Of a DNA stretch of 64,000 nt, positions 52,027 to 61,004 are shown piece after piece. Under the pieces are notes generated by a model. The model saw only the letters and a list, made by a program, of their open reading frames with translations. It was not told the DNA's origin and searched no databases. The DNA lies in NCBI GenBank assembly GCA_030550555.1, contig JAUQPD010000037.1, positions 1 to 64,000 on the forward strand, read 5' to 3'. A program made the translations under genes and the position numbers. The first letter of the stretch is position 1. Each line of letters starts with the position of its first letter. Source of the DNA: Thermodesulfobacteriota bacterium (GTDB lineage: Bacteria > Desulfobacterota > Thermodesulfobacteria > Thermodesulfobacteriales > Thermodesulfobacteriaceae).

Positions 52027-52568
52027 CCCTTGTCATAGGTGGCACTAGGAGTGGCAAAAGTAGGTGGGCTCTCAGTTATGCAGAGGGCCTTAATAACTTT
52101 AGTAAATACTATTACATTGCAACTGCAATACCCTTTGATGAGGAAATGAAGGATCGAATTGAAAGACATAGAAAAGACAGAAATCCCAAATGGTTAGTTA
52201 TCGAAGAGCCCACAAACTTGCCTGAGAGACTTTCAAAGATTGATGCCAACAATTGTGTCATTCTAATTGATTGTCTTACCCTTTGGCTCTCTAATCTAAT
52301 TTACTATAAAAAATCAGTTGAGACCTATAGAGAACTGCTGTTACAAAAGCTTGAAATTTTTCGCGAACATGAAAGATCCTGGTTAATCATAGTTACAAAT
52401 GAAGTTGGACTAGGAATAGTTCCAGAAAGCCAAATCGGACGCTACTTTAGAGATGAAGCTGGAATCTTAAATCAGAGTATTGCTGAGATAGCTGATGAAG
52501 TCTTCTTTATTATAGCAGGACTACCTCTTCAACTAAAGGGTAGACCAGTTGAACCTTATCTCAGCTAA
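52020..52568 (+). CDS. cobU: Adenosylcobinamide kinase / guanylyltransferase
   Basis: CobU/CobP phosphorylates adenosylcobinamide and transfers GMP to it. The 182 residues have the P-loop IGGTRSGKSRWAL near residue 5, the ERHRKDRNPKW guanylyl site with the reacting His, LIDCLTLWLSNL and VTNEVGLGIVPE. The ATG at 52020 has GGAGAGAGGAG upstream and overlaps the preceding stop. It overlaps the SfsA gene by 20 bases. Confidence 0.96.
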   Translation: MLTLVIGGTRSGKSRWALSYAEGLNNFSKYYYIATAIPFDEEMKDRIERHRKDRNPKWLVIEEPTNLPERLSKIDANNCVILIDCLTLWLSNLIYYKKSVETYRELLLQKLEIFREHERSWLIIVTNEVGLGIVPESQIGRYFRDEAGILNQSIAEIADEVFFIIAGLPLQLKGRPVEPYLS

Positions 52569-53715
52569 GTTTATTGAAAGAGTCAACCGGTTTGTCGTAA
52601 AAGCAAAAATAAATGGAAATATTACTTATGCCTATCTTGCCAACCCTGGAAGACTATGGGAACTACTATTTCCGGAAAGAGAATTACTTCTTGTAGAAAA
52701 TAAGAAAAGTAAGATTAAATACGTAGTTATGGCAGTTATAAAAGAAAATCTTCCGGTATTATTACATACTCATTATACAAATTATCTTGTTAAAATGTTA
52801 CTTCTTGAAAAACAAATACCTTGGCTCAAGGAATATGAATTAATTGATGAAGAATCAAGTATAGGAAGAAGCAGAATAGATTTCAAATTGGTTAACATTT
52901 TTACAAATAGAAAATATTATCTTGAAATTAAGACATGTACACTTTTTGGAAGTAAATTAGCAATGTTTCCTGATGCTGAGACAGAGAGAGGAACAAGGCA
53001 TATATATGAACTTGGAGAAATTGTGAAGAGGGGTGAAGAGGCTGGGGTCCTCTATGTGGTTATGAGTCCATATGTAGAGTTTTTTCTTCCTGCTTATCAT
53101 ATTGACTTCTCCTTTACCAAGGCCTTTTTAGAAACCTATGAAGCTATTCAACACAGAGCTATTGCGGTAGAACTTAGTCCAGATCTGTCAACGATAAAGA
53201 CTTTTAGAGAGCTAAAAATTCCCATTCAGTTTCTTAGGAAAGAGTTTGAAGAAAGAGGGGTCTATCTTCTCATTCTTGAAATGAAGGAGGATAAAATTAT
53301 TGAGGTTGGTTCTCTGAGAAAACAATTTTTCAAAAAGGGATATTACGTCTATGTAGGTTCTGCTAAAAGGTATCTTCAAAAAAGACTATCTAGGCATTCA
53401 AGACAGACAAAGAAAAAGCACTGGCATATTGATTATCTACTTTCTGGAGATGCAAAACTTTTAAAAAAATTACCTATAATAACCTCAGAAGATATTGAGT
53501 GTGAGGTCGCCGAAAATCTAAAAGAGATTGCTGATGGGAGGATATCAGGTTTTGGTGCTTCTGATTGTCAGTGCGAAAGCCACCTCTTTTATTTCTTTGA
53601 AAATCCGATACGGAATCAAGCTTTTATAGATGTCCTAAACTATTTTAGGCTTGAAAGACCTCTTCAATACATTTGTCAAGAACTCTCTCAAAGACATCAA
53701 AATGTTCCTGTGTAA
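52549..53715 (+). CDS. SfsA-DUF123 fusion, putative DNA/RNA nuclease
   Basis: Residues 1 to about 230 are SfsA (sugar fermentation stimulation protein, a reported nuclease family): YLANPGRLWELL, IGRSRIDF, EIKTCTL, MFPDAETERGTRH. Residues about 237-375 are a DUF123 domain related to GIY-YIG nucleases: YYVYVGSAKRYL, KKHWHIDYLL, FGASDCQCESHLFYF. DUF123 is known alone or joined to other DNA enzymes. The start is TTG at 52549, inside cobU. The last 71 bases overlap the convergent macro-domain gene. Confidence 0.9.
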   Translation: MNLISAKFIERVNRFVVKAKINGNITYAYLANPGRLWELLFPERELLLVENKKSKIKYVVMAVIKENLPVLLHTHYTNYLVKMLLLEKQIPWLKEYELIDEESSIGRSRIDFKLVNIFTNRKYYLEIKTCTLFGSKLAMFPDAETERGTRHIYELGEIVKRGEEAGVLYVVMSPYVEFFLPAYHIDFSFTKAFLETYEAIQHRAIAVELSPDLSTIKTFRELKIPIQFLRKEFEERGVYLLILEMKEDKIIEVGSLRKQFFKKGYYVYVGSAKRYLQKRLSRHSRQTKKKHWHIDYLLSGDAKLLKKLPIITSEDIECEVAENLKEIADGRISGFGASDCQCESHLFYFFENPIRNQAFIDVLNYFRLERPLQYICQELSQRHQNVPV

Positions 53716-54202
53716 ATAGGACGAATCTAACGAGTTGAGGTCTCTGATTTTCTCTTAAGAAATTAATTACTGTTTTGAGGGCAATTTCTCCTGCTGAATC
53801 TATGGGATAGCCATAGGCACCTGTGCTAATGGCAGGAAAGGCAATGGAATTAATATTGTTTTTTACTGCAAGTTCTAGGGCACTTCTATAGGCACTTGCA
53901 AGGATCTCAGCTTCGCCAGATTTTCCATCTTTGTAAATAGGCCCTACCGCATGGATGACATACTTTGCCTTGAGATTTCCACCTCCAGTTATTACCGCAG
54001 ATCCCGGAGGACAATTGGTATACTTGCTTCTTAGCTCCTCAAGAATAGACGGCCCTCCTTTCCTATGGATAGCTCCATCAACACCTCCACCAGGAACTAA
54101 TCTCTCATTTGCTGCATTAACTATAGCATCAACATCCTCTTCAGTTATATCACCCTTAACTATTTCCAAGACTGCGCCTCCAATCTCAACCTGCTTCCTC
54201 AT
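53645..54202 (-). CDS. Macro-domain ADP-ribose hydrolase
   Basis: The 185 residues form one macro domain with VKGDITEEDVDAIVNAANERLVPGGGVDGAIH, then ITGGGNLKAKYVIHAVGP and PAISTGAYGYP, all ADP-ribose contact regions. Family members remove ADP-ribose or acetyl groups from proteins or O-acetyl-ADP-ribose. The ATG is behind AGAGGTGGGG. The 3' end is antisense to the SfsA-DUF123 3' end. It has its own candidate promoter at 54248-54275. Confidence 0.94.
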   Translation of the reverse strand: MRKQVEIGGAVLEIVKGDITEEDVDAIVNAANERLVPGGGVDGAIHRKGGPSILEELRSKYTNCPPGSAVITGGGNLKAKYVIHAVGPIYKDGKSGEAEILASAYRSALELAVKNNINSIAFPAISTGAYGYPIDSAGEIALKTVINFLRENQRPQLVRFVLFTQEHFDVFERVLDKCIEEVFQA

Positions 54203-54247
54203 ACCCCACCTCTAGCTAATGTTAGTAAAAAGTATATGTCCATAAAT

Positions 54248-54275
54248 AATATACCATAACAACAGGTCGTGGCAA
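54248..54275 (-). promoter_or_regulatory. Candidate sigma-70 promoter of the macro-domain gene
   Basis: On the minus strand TTGCCA (54270-54275) and TATATT (54248-54253) are 16 bases apart; TATTAT two bases further gives an 18-base spacer. The predicted start is about 40 bases before the ATG. Confidence 0.5.
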
Positions 54276-54393
54276 TTTCATTATAAAAATACCTATTTCT
54301 TTAAAAAGATATTTTTTTCACATAGGCTACAATTCAGGGATAAGTGAATTATAATTAGATAAGTAAGATAACTTTAACTACTTGGAGGAAAGG

Positions 54394-54747
54394 ATGGAAA
54401 GAGAAAAGCTAATTATCAACAAGGTAAGAGCTTTTTATTTCATTGCTGGATTATTGAAACTTCAAGGAACTGATCCAAAGTGTAGTGCTTGTAAGTCTAG
54501 AAAAGAGGTAGCTGAAGAAGTGTTGTATGAATTTGAACGTTTTAAGTCAGAAATAAATAAAGAGGAAATCCCTGAACTCTTTAGGCCAAAATTTGAGGCG
54601 GTTGAGGAGATTTTACAAAACCTCAAATTACCTGAAAAGCCAATACCTCAGAGAAAAGAAGGCGGATGTCATTTTCCAGATAAGGAGTGCTTAGTAAAGG
54701 AATGCTTTGAAATCTTTGAGGATCTCATAGAGGAAGAAGAAGACTAA
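54394..54747 (+). CDS. Hypothetical protein with Cys motifs
   Basis: I do not recognise this 117-residue protein. It is largely helical and acidic, with CSACK near residue 28 and a later Cys cluster (GGCHFPDKECLVKECFE), and ends in an acidic run. The cysteines could bind a metal. The ATG at 54394 has GGAGG at 54384-54388. A TATAAT box lies at 54350-54355, without a good -35. It begins a short run with the two genes after it. Confidence 0.65.
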   Translation: MEREKLIINKVRAFYFIAGLLKLQGTDPKCSACKSRKEVAEEVLYEFERFKSEINKEEIPELFRPKFEAVEEILQNLKLPEKPIPQRKEGGCHFPDKECLVKECFEIFEDLIEEEED

Positions 54748-54754
54748 AAGGTAA

Positions 54755-55459
54755 GTGTTTCTCCCTAAGTTTCCAATCACTCCAATTAAAAGAGTTATTC
54801 TGATCTCGCCTCTTCCTGAGTGGAACTTCTTCTCAAAACAATTTTCCTCTAAGGGAACGTATAGATGGCTAAATTTCACTGTTAAGAGACTTAATGAAGA
54901 GACTTCTCTTTTGGGCCCCCTCTTTGGAGCACCCCAACTTGCCTTTACTCTTGAAGTCTTGCTGTCTCATGGATTAAAAGAGGTTCTATTCATTGGTTGG
55001 GCAGGAAAAACTCCTTACTCCCCTCTATCTGTCGGGACTCTCTTCCTTCCCATAAGATCAATTAGCCTTACTGGCTCTACCTGGTTTTATTACAAACATA
55101 AAAAAATTTTCACGTTAAATCAAAAAATTAAAAAACAAATTGAAGAAAAATTGCAGAAATATTCTATAACATACCAAAGTGGTGTAATTTTAAGTGTTGA
55201 TTCACCAAACAAGGTTGAAAGTGATCTTGAAAGATATAACTTTTATCTGTGTGAGGTTGATGCGGTGGATATGGAGACTTCAACTCTCTTTGCCCTAGCT
55301 AATTATTATAATTTTTGGGCTAGTGCTCTTGTGATGCTAACAGATGAAGTTGGCATTAAAATTAATAAAAGACCAGAACACACATTAAAGGAGCTTAGAA
55401 TAGCCCTTCTTCCCCTGCTTGAGGAATTTCTTAAAGAAGGGTTGGCTGATAAACTATGA
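54755..55459 (+). CDS. Nucleoside phosphorylase-like protein
   Basis: The 234 residues resemble the PNP/uridine phosphorylase superfamily: FGAPQLAFTLEVLLSHGLKEVLFIGWAG and VDAVDMETSTLFALANYY, with the conserved Glu in the MET motif. Members cleave nucleosides or nucleoside-like compounds. The substrate is unknown. The start is GTG. The stop overlaps the next ATG (ATGA). Confidence 0.8.
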   Translation: MFLPKFPITPIKRVILISPLPEWNFFSKQFSSKGTYRWLNFTVKRLNEETSLLGPLFGAPQLAFTLEVLLSHGLKEVLFIGWAGKTPYSPLSVGTLFLPIRSISLTGSTWFYYKHKKIFTLNQKIKKQIEEKLQKYSITYQSGVILSVDSPNKVESDLERYNFYLCEVDAVDMETSTLFALANYYNFWASALVMLTDEVGIKINKRPEHTLKELRIALLPLLEEFLKEGLADKL

Positions 55460-56376
55460 GGAAATTTAGAGTTAATCCCTTTGAGATTTTTGGACTTACG
55501 CCCCAAATGGTTAAGGAACTTGATGATGAAACTCTTTTTAAATTGATTAAAAAACTTTATCATACCCTTCAGCTCCACTTTCATCCTGATAGAGGTGGTG
55601 ACCCTAAGAAGGCTCTTGAACTGAATCTTGCATATGATGCACTAAATTTAGAAAAAAACCCCCAAAGTTTTCACTATTACAAAAAAAATTACCTCTTAAA
55701 GCTATCAAGAAAGACTCTACGAACTGAGCTTGAAAATCTAAAGAACACTCTTAGAAGACAGACCTATTTACAGGAAGTATTGAAGGAGAGATTTTGGCAC
55801 TATTTAGAAAGAAATGGCCATTTTGCCTTCTGGGGATCTGAACCGGGTTTTGTGTTAAAACTAAATCTTCTCGACGTAATAGCCAACCTAAACCTTTCTG
55901 ACCTTGTTGGTTTTAAGAAAAGGGCAGAAATTTTCAAGGAGATTATCCTTGGTCCAGGACTTGTATTGAAAAAAAGGGCAAAGGCCCAAAAATTCCAGGT
56001 CTTAAGAAATTATAAATACCTAGGCTCTGTCAAGAGAGAACATCTCAGTCCCTGGGAACTTGTTGAGAGAGATCTCAAGGAGGAGAGATTTCATCTCAAA
56101 GAATTTATAAATAGAGACACCTTTATAAGAGAAGTTCTCTATTACCTTACACCAGAGATAAAGCTCAATAGCTATGTGTTTTTCTACAGCCCTATAGATA
56201 GAGAAAGGGTCTATCTTGAGGGGCTTGTTGTGAAAATTGATGAAATCACTCAGTTAGAATTCTTAGAAATTCTCAAAAAGGATTCCATTGAGAAGGATTT
56301 TCAACAATTAGAAGAGTCAATTAAGGATCTTTGTCCTCTCTCAGGCCCTGAGGAGCCTAAGGAACAGTCCTTTTAG
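55456..56376 (+). CDS. J-domain protein of unknown role
   Basis: The 306 residues start with a J-domain (about 8-75) containing the HPDRGGD loop and the helix LNLAYDALN, so it should stimulate an Hsp70. The remaining 230 residues are helical, charged, and have no zinc fingers or DnaJ C-terminal domain; I do not recognise them. Its 3' end overlaps the convergent rlmI-like gene by 36 bases. Confidence 0.8.
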   Translation: MRKFRVNPFEIFGLTPQMVKELDDETLFKLIKKLYHTLQLHFHPDRGGDPKKALELNLAYDALNLEKNPQSFHYYKKNYLLKLSRKTLRTELENLKNTLRRQTYLQEVLKERFWHYLERNGHFAFWGSEPGFVLKLNLLDVIANLNLSDLVGFKKRAEIFKEIILGPGLVLKKRAKAQKFQVLRNYKYLGSVKREHLSPWELVERDLKEERFHLKEFINRDTFIREVLYYLTPEIKLNSYVFFYSPIDRERVYLEGLVVKIDEITQLEFLEILKKDSIEKDFQQLEESIKDLCPLSGPEEPKEQSF

Positions 56377-57540
56377 ATATTTTGTCTCTTCAACAAAGGG
56401 ATTAATTGGATGATCCTCAGCTTGAGAAAAATATTTCAAGAACTGTCCTGAAATTCCCTCTTTGAATAAGGTCTCCCTACAGAGATTTTCTAGCTCTTCA
56501 AGACTTAAAAAATGGGAGCAGGAGAAGATACTTAAAAATCCCTCCTTTCTTTGAAAAAGGCCCATTCCTAAGGCTATAAGTTCCCTATATTTTGAGAGTC
56601 CCTGTTCCTTATCTTCTCTACTTTTTATAAAGGCAGGTGGGTCCAAGATGAGAAGGTCAGCTCTATCACTAAGGCCCTTTAAAACCTTAAAAAGGTCTCC
56701 CTCAACTGGTATTACGCGGTCCCTAAAACGGTTGAGTTGAGCAATTTCAAGGGCAAGATCTAGTGCCCGTGAAGAACGATCTACAAGGAAGACTCTCTTT
56801 GCTCCACCCTTAAGGGCATACATGCCAAAGGCTCCTATATAGCAAAATCCGTCAATTACAATAAGGTCTCTGCAGAGAGCTCCAATAAATCTTCTGTTTA
56901 CTCTTTGATCAAGAAAAAATCCAGTCTTTTGCCCCTGACGCAGAGGAATTAAAAACTTAAGCCCATCCATTTCAATTTCAAAGGGATCAGGAATAGAGTC
57001 AGGTTCTGCACGGGTATAAAGTGGCAAATCTTCTTCTTTGCGTCGCTCAAAATCGTTTTTTATAAAAATAAATCTGGGATTTAAAAGGCTCCTTAAGGCT
57101 TCTTCCACACTCGGAAGAAGTCTTTCCATTCCAAGAGTATGACATTGAATAACAACAAGGTCTCCATAAACATCCACTATTAACCCAGGAAGATAGTCTC
57201 CCTCAGCATGTATTAGTCGAAAAACCCTTGAGTCAGGAAAGAGTTTTGTTCTTAAATTAAGGGCTTTCTTAATTTGTCTTTTAAAAAAGGTTTGATCAAT
57301 AAATTCTCTCTCTCTTGTGAGAATCTTTATTGCATAAAAGGCTTTTGGATTGCAATAGGCCTGGGCAAGAAAATCTCCAGTCTCAGAAACAAGAGTTACT
57401 AAGGACCCAGGAATGATTTCCTCAAGTAAATAGTTCCTACTTTCTGAACAGTCATCCAGTGTAAGCCATAGTCTTCCTTGGAGAACTTTCTTAACTCCTC
57501 TTTTATTTATTCTTATTTGTGGATAAAGGTTTGTCCTCAT
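56341..57540 (-). CDS. Class I SAM-dependent rRNA methyltransferase, RlmI-like
   Basis: The 399 residues have an N-terminal PUA domain (about 8-75), then a Rossmann methyltransferase with VIDGFCYIGAFGMYALKGGAKRV and the LILDPPAFIKSREDKEQG active site, followed by the Cys of IFSCSHFL. This is the RlmI/RlmK pattern for 5-methylcytosine in 23S rRNA. The start overlaps the cytochrome stop (ATGA), so it ends the asd-led operon. Confidence 0.9.
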   Translation of the reverse strand: MRTNLYPQIRINKRGVKKVLQGRLWLTLDDCSESRNYLLEEIIPGSLVTLVSETGDFLAQAYCNPKAFYAIKILTREREFIDQTFFKRQIKKALNLRTKLFPDSRVFRLIHAEGDYLPGLIVDVYGDLVVIQCHTLGMERLLPSVEEALRSLLNPRFIFIKNDFERRKEEDLPLYTRAEPDSIPDPFEIEMDGLKFLIPLRQGQKTGFFLDQRVNRRFIGALCRDLIVIDGFCYIGAFGMYALKGGAKRVFLVDRSSRALDLALEIAQLNRFRDRVIPVEGDLFKVLKGLSDRADLLILDPPAFIKSREDKEQGLSKYRELIALGMGLFQRKEGFLSIFSCSHFLSLEELENLCRETLFKEGISGQFLKYFSQAEDHPINPFVEETKYLKGLFLRLLRA

Positions 57541-58799
57541 CTCACAGATTTGAGAAGACGTAAGGACCTATTTAGGTCTCCTCTTCCAATAGTGTGGGGA
57601 ACTTTACAGGTTTCAAAAATCCCAATAACTGTCGCGTTCACTTTCAGATTATCTGCCTTTAACTCAATCTTTTCTCTTCTTACAAGACATAGTCTACCGT
57701 CCCTATCTTTGCCAATATCTATTTTATTAAAAGTACGATTTGCTAATGTGCATAGCCATATGCCAGGAAGTTCTTTTCCACTAAATTTGTCTCTCATAGA
57801 GATCTCGACTTGATTTCCATGAAGTAGAGCAGTTAATTTTTCTTCAACTTCACTAGATTCCTGGACAACGAGGCCCTCCCATTCATCAAGGTCAATGTCG
57901 TAGCTCAGATAGCAGATTTTGACTTCGTCCTGAGCAATATAACGGGCATGACATACTTCACATCTAATCCGCTTTAAAACCTCATTTCTATGAAACAATT
58001 GATTTTTTAAATCCTGATGACAGCTTTTGCAGGTCTTCCCCTTTTTACCAAACATTATCTCTTCTTTTTGATGGCAATCTGAACAGTTAAGACCTCTTTT
58101 CCTATGTATATCCTCTTCTAATTTATAAGCCTCAATTCCATAAGGCCTATCTGGAAGTTTACCATTGATGAAAGGCGATCTATAATCCCAATACCAGTTG
58201 TGTGGGAAAAATCCATAGTAATCCCAACCAATTCGTATGCTGTAATGACAAGAAAGACAGGTCTCATCATTAGGCTTAGAGTAGGAATGTGGAGGATGAC
58301 AACTTAGACAAGATAAACTTCGTCTTGTCTTGGAATAATTCTCTCCCATTGAATATATATGACAACTAAGACACCTCCTCTTAAGGAAGTCAAAAATTAG
58401 GCCCTCACGAGTAGAAGTATTTTGCTCAGTCTGAACAAGCTCGATCATTGTAATGGTAGGAGATTTTAAGTTGAAGCCATAAAGAATAGTTTTTAGTTTC
58501 CTTTTGTAAGTATAGTGAAGTGAATTTTTAAATTTTTCTGTCTCATAGTTATGACATTGCATACAGACTGACTCAACTCTAAGGAAATCAGGATAAATAG
58601 ATAGATTTTTATGGGCATCAGTCTTACTCCGAGCAGGCTCCTTTCCCCCATGACATGAATGACAGGATAGCTCAGCATGGACACTTTTTTTAGATATAAG
58701 TCCTCTGTGACAATCAAGACAGCTATATTGTTTATAACTATCACCAATTTTTGAACAGCTAACAATCAAAAAAGAACAAAGAATAATTACAAAAAACAT
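57537..58799 (-). CDS. Nine-heme c-type cytochrome lipoprotein
   Basis: The 420 residues carry nine CxxCH heme-binding motifs: CLDCH, CHSCH, CMQCH, three CLSCH, CSDCH, CKSCH and CEVCH. The N-terminus has a short hydrophobic stretch ending at a lipobox-like IVSC with C15, so a lipoprotein is likely. The spacing is unlike a single well-known family, and the C-terminal 130 residues have no heme motif. It would move electrons in the periplasm, partner unknown. It overlaps the SplB-like gene by 13 bases. Confidence 0.88.
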   Translation of the reverse strand: MFFVIILCSFLIVSCSKIGDSYKQYSCLDCHRGLISKKSVHAELSCHSCHGGKEPARSKTDAHKNLSIYPDFLRVESVCMQCHNYETEKFKNSLHYTYKRKLKTILYGFNLKSPTITMIELVQTEQNTSTREGLIFDFLKRRCLSCHIYSMGENYSKTRRSLSCLSCHPPHSYSKPNDETCLSCHYSIRIGWDYYGFFPHNWYWDYRSPFINGKLPDRPYGIEAYKLEEDIHRKRGLNCSDCHQKEEIMFGKKGKTCKSCHQDLKNQLFHRNEVLKRIRCEVCHARYIAQDEVKICYLSYDIDLDEWEGLVVQESSEVEEKLTALLHGNQVEISMRDKFSGKELPGIWLCTLANRTFNKIDIGKDRDGRLCLVRREKIELKADNLKVNATVIGIFETCKVPHTIGRGDLNRSLRLLKSVR

Positions 58800-59887
58800 A
58801 ATTTTTTAACAACTCTATCTAATCTACTAATAAGTTCTTCATTTTTAGTAATATTTGCGTTTAAAATTTCTTTCCATATGCGCTCACTTTCCATACAATA
58901 ATAGTAAGTGATTTCATTCATAGTTTCTCTTATAAGTTTACTAAAAGCTTTATAGAGTTTTTTTCTAATTTCTATGAAATAACGTTTTTTCTTATCAAGG
59001 CCTTCAATAAATTCACTTGAGTAGATTTTGGTTTGAGGAAATCTCTTTTCTGCGATATCTTTAAGGGCCTTGGGATAGCGGAGAGTGCCGAAACTTATCC
59101 AGGCAATGGAATGAAAAGGTATCCTTCTAAGGAGTGTCTCAAGTAGGGCAGGGTATTCCTCTTCAGCTTCAGGATAAAGAACGATGGGGTCAAAGTGAAA
59201 GGCAACACTGAAGCCTTTTTTTATAGCAAGTTCAGCGCTCTTTATGCGAGCTTCAAGAGAGGCAGTTCCTCTCTCTTCATTTCTTATTATTCTATCAGTA
59301 TTCACTGACCAGGCAAAGATGACTCTTCTATCGCCTACAATGTCGCTAAAAAAGTTTTCTGAAAGAGAAATCTTGGTCTTCAACTCTAAGAGTGCAAAGG
59401 GGTCAAAGTTTTTCCAAAGGTCAATGAGACTCTTTGAGATTCCAGTTATTGCTTCAAGGGCTAAACTATCTGTAAATTCACCTGTTCCAACTCTAAGAGG
59501 TAAATTTTTTCTTTTGCTCTCTTCTAGATATCTCTCCAGAAAAGGTAGCCCATCCTCCAAGAGATTAGCCCAAATTTTCAATCCTGGTCTATTGAGGTAG
59601 ATCTGCAAAATACAGTAACTGCAATCGAGGGGACATCCCTCTCCAATGTGGAATATCTTGTAGCCACAACAGATATAGTTCTTTGTGCCAGGACAGGGCT
59701 TTAGAAAATCTCCCAGGTAGTGAATCAAAAAAAGTTTTCTTTTACCGAGGGTAATTAGTTCTTCTTCTGGGAGATTTTCCCACTTGTATTCTTCATAATT
59801 GCTAATGATAGTATAGTTTGGAAATTTTTTGAGGATATTTTGGGTGAGGGTGTATTTAAGAGCCCGCTCTTCTACGAAGAGTTCCAA
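58787..59887 (-). CDS. Spore photoproduct lyase-like radical SAM protein
   Basis: The 366 residues contain the radical SAM cluster as C85, C89 and C92 (GCPLDCSYC) followed by ILQIYLN, the SPL-family context. SPL repairs the thymine dimer of spores, but no sporulation genes are visible here and such homologs occur in non-spore-formers, where the function is unclear. The start is TTG, 3 bases after the asd stop. The radical SAM call is firm; the substrate is not. Confidence 0.82.
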   Translation of the reverse strand: MELFVEERALKYTLTQNILKKFPNYTIISNYEEYKWENLPEEELITLGKRKLFLIHYLGDFLKPCPGTKNYICCGYKIFHIGEGCPLDCSYCILQIYLNRPGLKIWANLLEDGLPFLERYLEESKRKNLPLRVGTGEFTDSLALEAITGISKSLIDLWKNFDPFALLELKTKISLSENFFSDIVGDRRVIFAWSVNTDRIIRNEERGTASLEARIKSAELAIKKGFSVAFHFDPIVLYPEAEEEYPALLETLLRRIPFHSIAWISFGTLRYPKALKDIAEKRFPQTKIYSSEFIEGLDKKKRYFIEIRKKLYKAFSKLIRETMNEITYYYCMESERIWKEILNANITKNEELISRLDRVVKKLCFL

Positions 59888-59890
59888 GGT

Positions 59891-60913
59891 CTACAGGTAG
59901 TTTTTAATAAGAAGTTCTGCGATTTGGACAGCGTTTGTGGCAGCACCTTTTCTAAGGTTATCAGCAACAACCCACATATTGAGCCCGGTTTCGCAGGACA
60001 CATCTTCTCGAATTCTCCCCACAAAGACTTCATCTCGACCTGCGACATCAATCTGAAGAGGATAGAGTTTTTTCTCAGGCTCATCAATAACGATCACCCC
60101 AGGAGCCTTCTTAAGAATCTCTCTTGCCTCCTCTGCAGAAATTTTCTTTTCAGTTTCAATGTTAATTGCTTCTGCATGGCCATAAAAGACTGGGACTCTT
60201 ACGGTTGTTGCAGTCACCCTAATGTTAGGGTCTTCCAGAATCTTCTTTGTCTCTTCCACCATTTTCATTTCCTCTTTGGTGTAACCATTTGGAAGAAAGA
60301 CATCTATATGGGGGATACAGTTAAAGGCTATGGTTTGGGGCAGATTTTTTGCGGAAGGTAAAGGCTCTCCACTACACCAGGCCTTAACCTGCTCAATAAG
60401 CTCATTGATGGCCTTCTGCCCAGCACCAGAAACAGATTGATAGGTTGCCACAACTACCCTTTTTATTCTTGCAACATCATGGATTGGCTTTAAAACTACA
60501 ACCATCTGGATTGTAGAACAATTTGGATTAGCTATAATTCCTTTTTTCTTAAAGTACTTGACCGCATGAGGATTAACTTCAGGAACGACAAGGGGAACTT
60601 CAGGGTCCATCCTCCAGGCACTTGAGTTATCTATTACAACAGCACCATCCTTTGCAAAGAGAGGAGCATATTCAAGGCTCTTTGCCCCTCCAGCAGAAAA
60701 AAGAGCTATATCAATCCCTTTAAAAGACTTCGTCTCCTCAAGAACCTCAACTTCGATTTCCTCGCCTTTAAAAGGGATCCTTACTCCCTTTGATTTGGGT
60801 GAGGCAAAAAGACGCAATTCCTTTACAGGGAAATTCCTCTCCTCAAGAACGCTAATCATCATTCTTCCAACAGCACCTGTTGCTCCAACAACTGCAACAG
60901 TATACTCTTTCAT
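59891..60913 (-). CDS. asd: Aspartate-semialdehyde dehydrogenase
   Basis: The enzyme makes aspartate semialdehyde for lysine, threonine and methionine. From ATG 60913, behind AAAGGAGGAAT, it has 340 residues: VAVVGATGAVGRMM, the catalytic Cys in IANPNCSTIQ, and the His-containing RVPVFYGHAEAINIE. An upstream in-frame start would lengthen it by 16 residues and pass over the ribosome site. It leads the operon with splB-like, cytochrome and rlmI-like genes. Confidence 0.97.
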   Translation of the reverse strand: MKEYTVAVVGATGAVGRMMISVLEERNFPVKELRLFASPKSKGVRIPFKGEEIEVEVLEETKSFKGIDIALFSAGGAKSLEYAPLFAKDGAVVIDNSSAWRMDPEVPLVVPEVNPHAVKYFKKKGIIANPNCSTIQMVVVLKPIHDVARIKRVVVATYQSVSGAGQKAINELIEQVKAWCSGEPLPSAKNLPQTIAFNCIPHIDVFLPNGYTKEEMKMVEETKKILEDPNIRVTATTVRVPVFYGHAEAINIETEKKISAEEAREILKKAPGVIVIDEPEKKLYPLQIDVAGRDEVFVGRIREDVSCETGLNMWVVADNLRKGAATNAVQIAELLIKNYL

Positions 60914-60949
60914 GATTCCTCCTTTGTAGTTTAGACCTCTTCCTCCGAA

Positions 60950-60977
60950 ATAATAGCACAAGTGAGACCAAAAACAA
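60950..60977 (-). promoter_or_regulatory. Candidate sigma-70 promoter of the asd operon
   Basis: On the minus strand TTGTTT (60972-60977) and TATTAT (60950-60955) are 16 bases apart, with TGC before the -10 (TGTGCTATTAT). The start would be about 30 bases before the asd ATG, which has its own ribosome site. Confidence 0.55.
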
Positions 60978-61004
60978 GTTCTTCGTTGATTTTTGATTAG
61001 TTTT

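Noticed and set aside
54350-54355. TATAAT box as a promoter of the gene at 54394
   Set aside because: No reasonable -35 hexamer at 15-19 bases upstream and no extended -10; noted only as a possible weak element.
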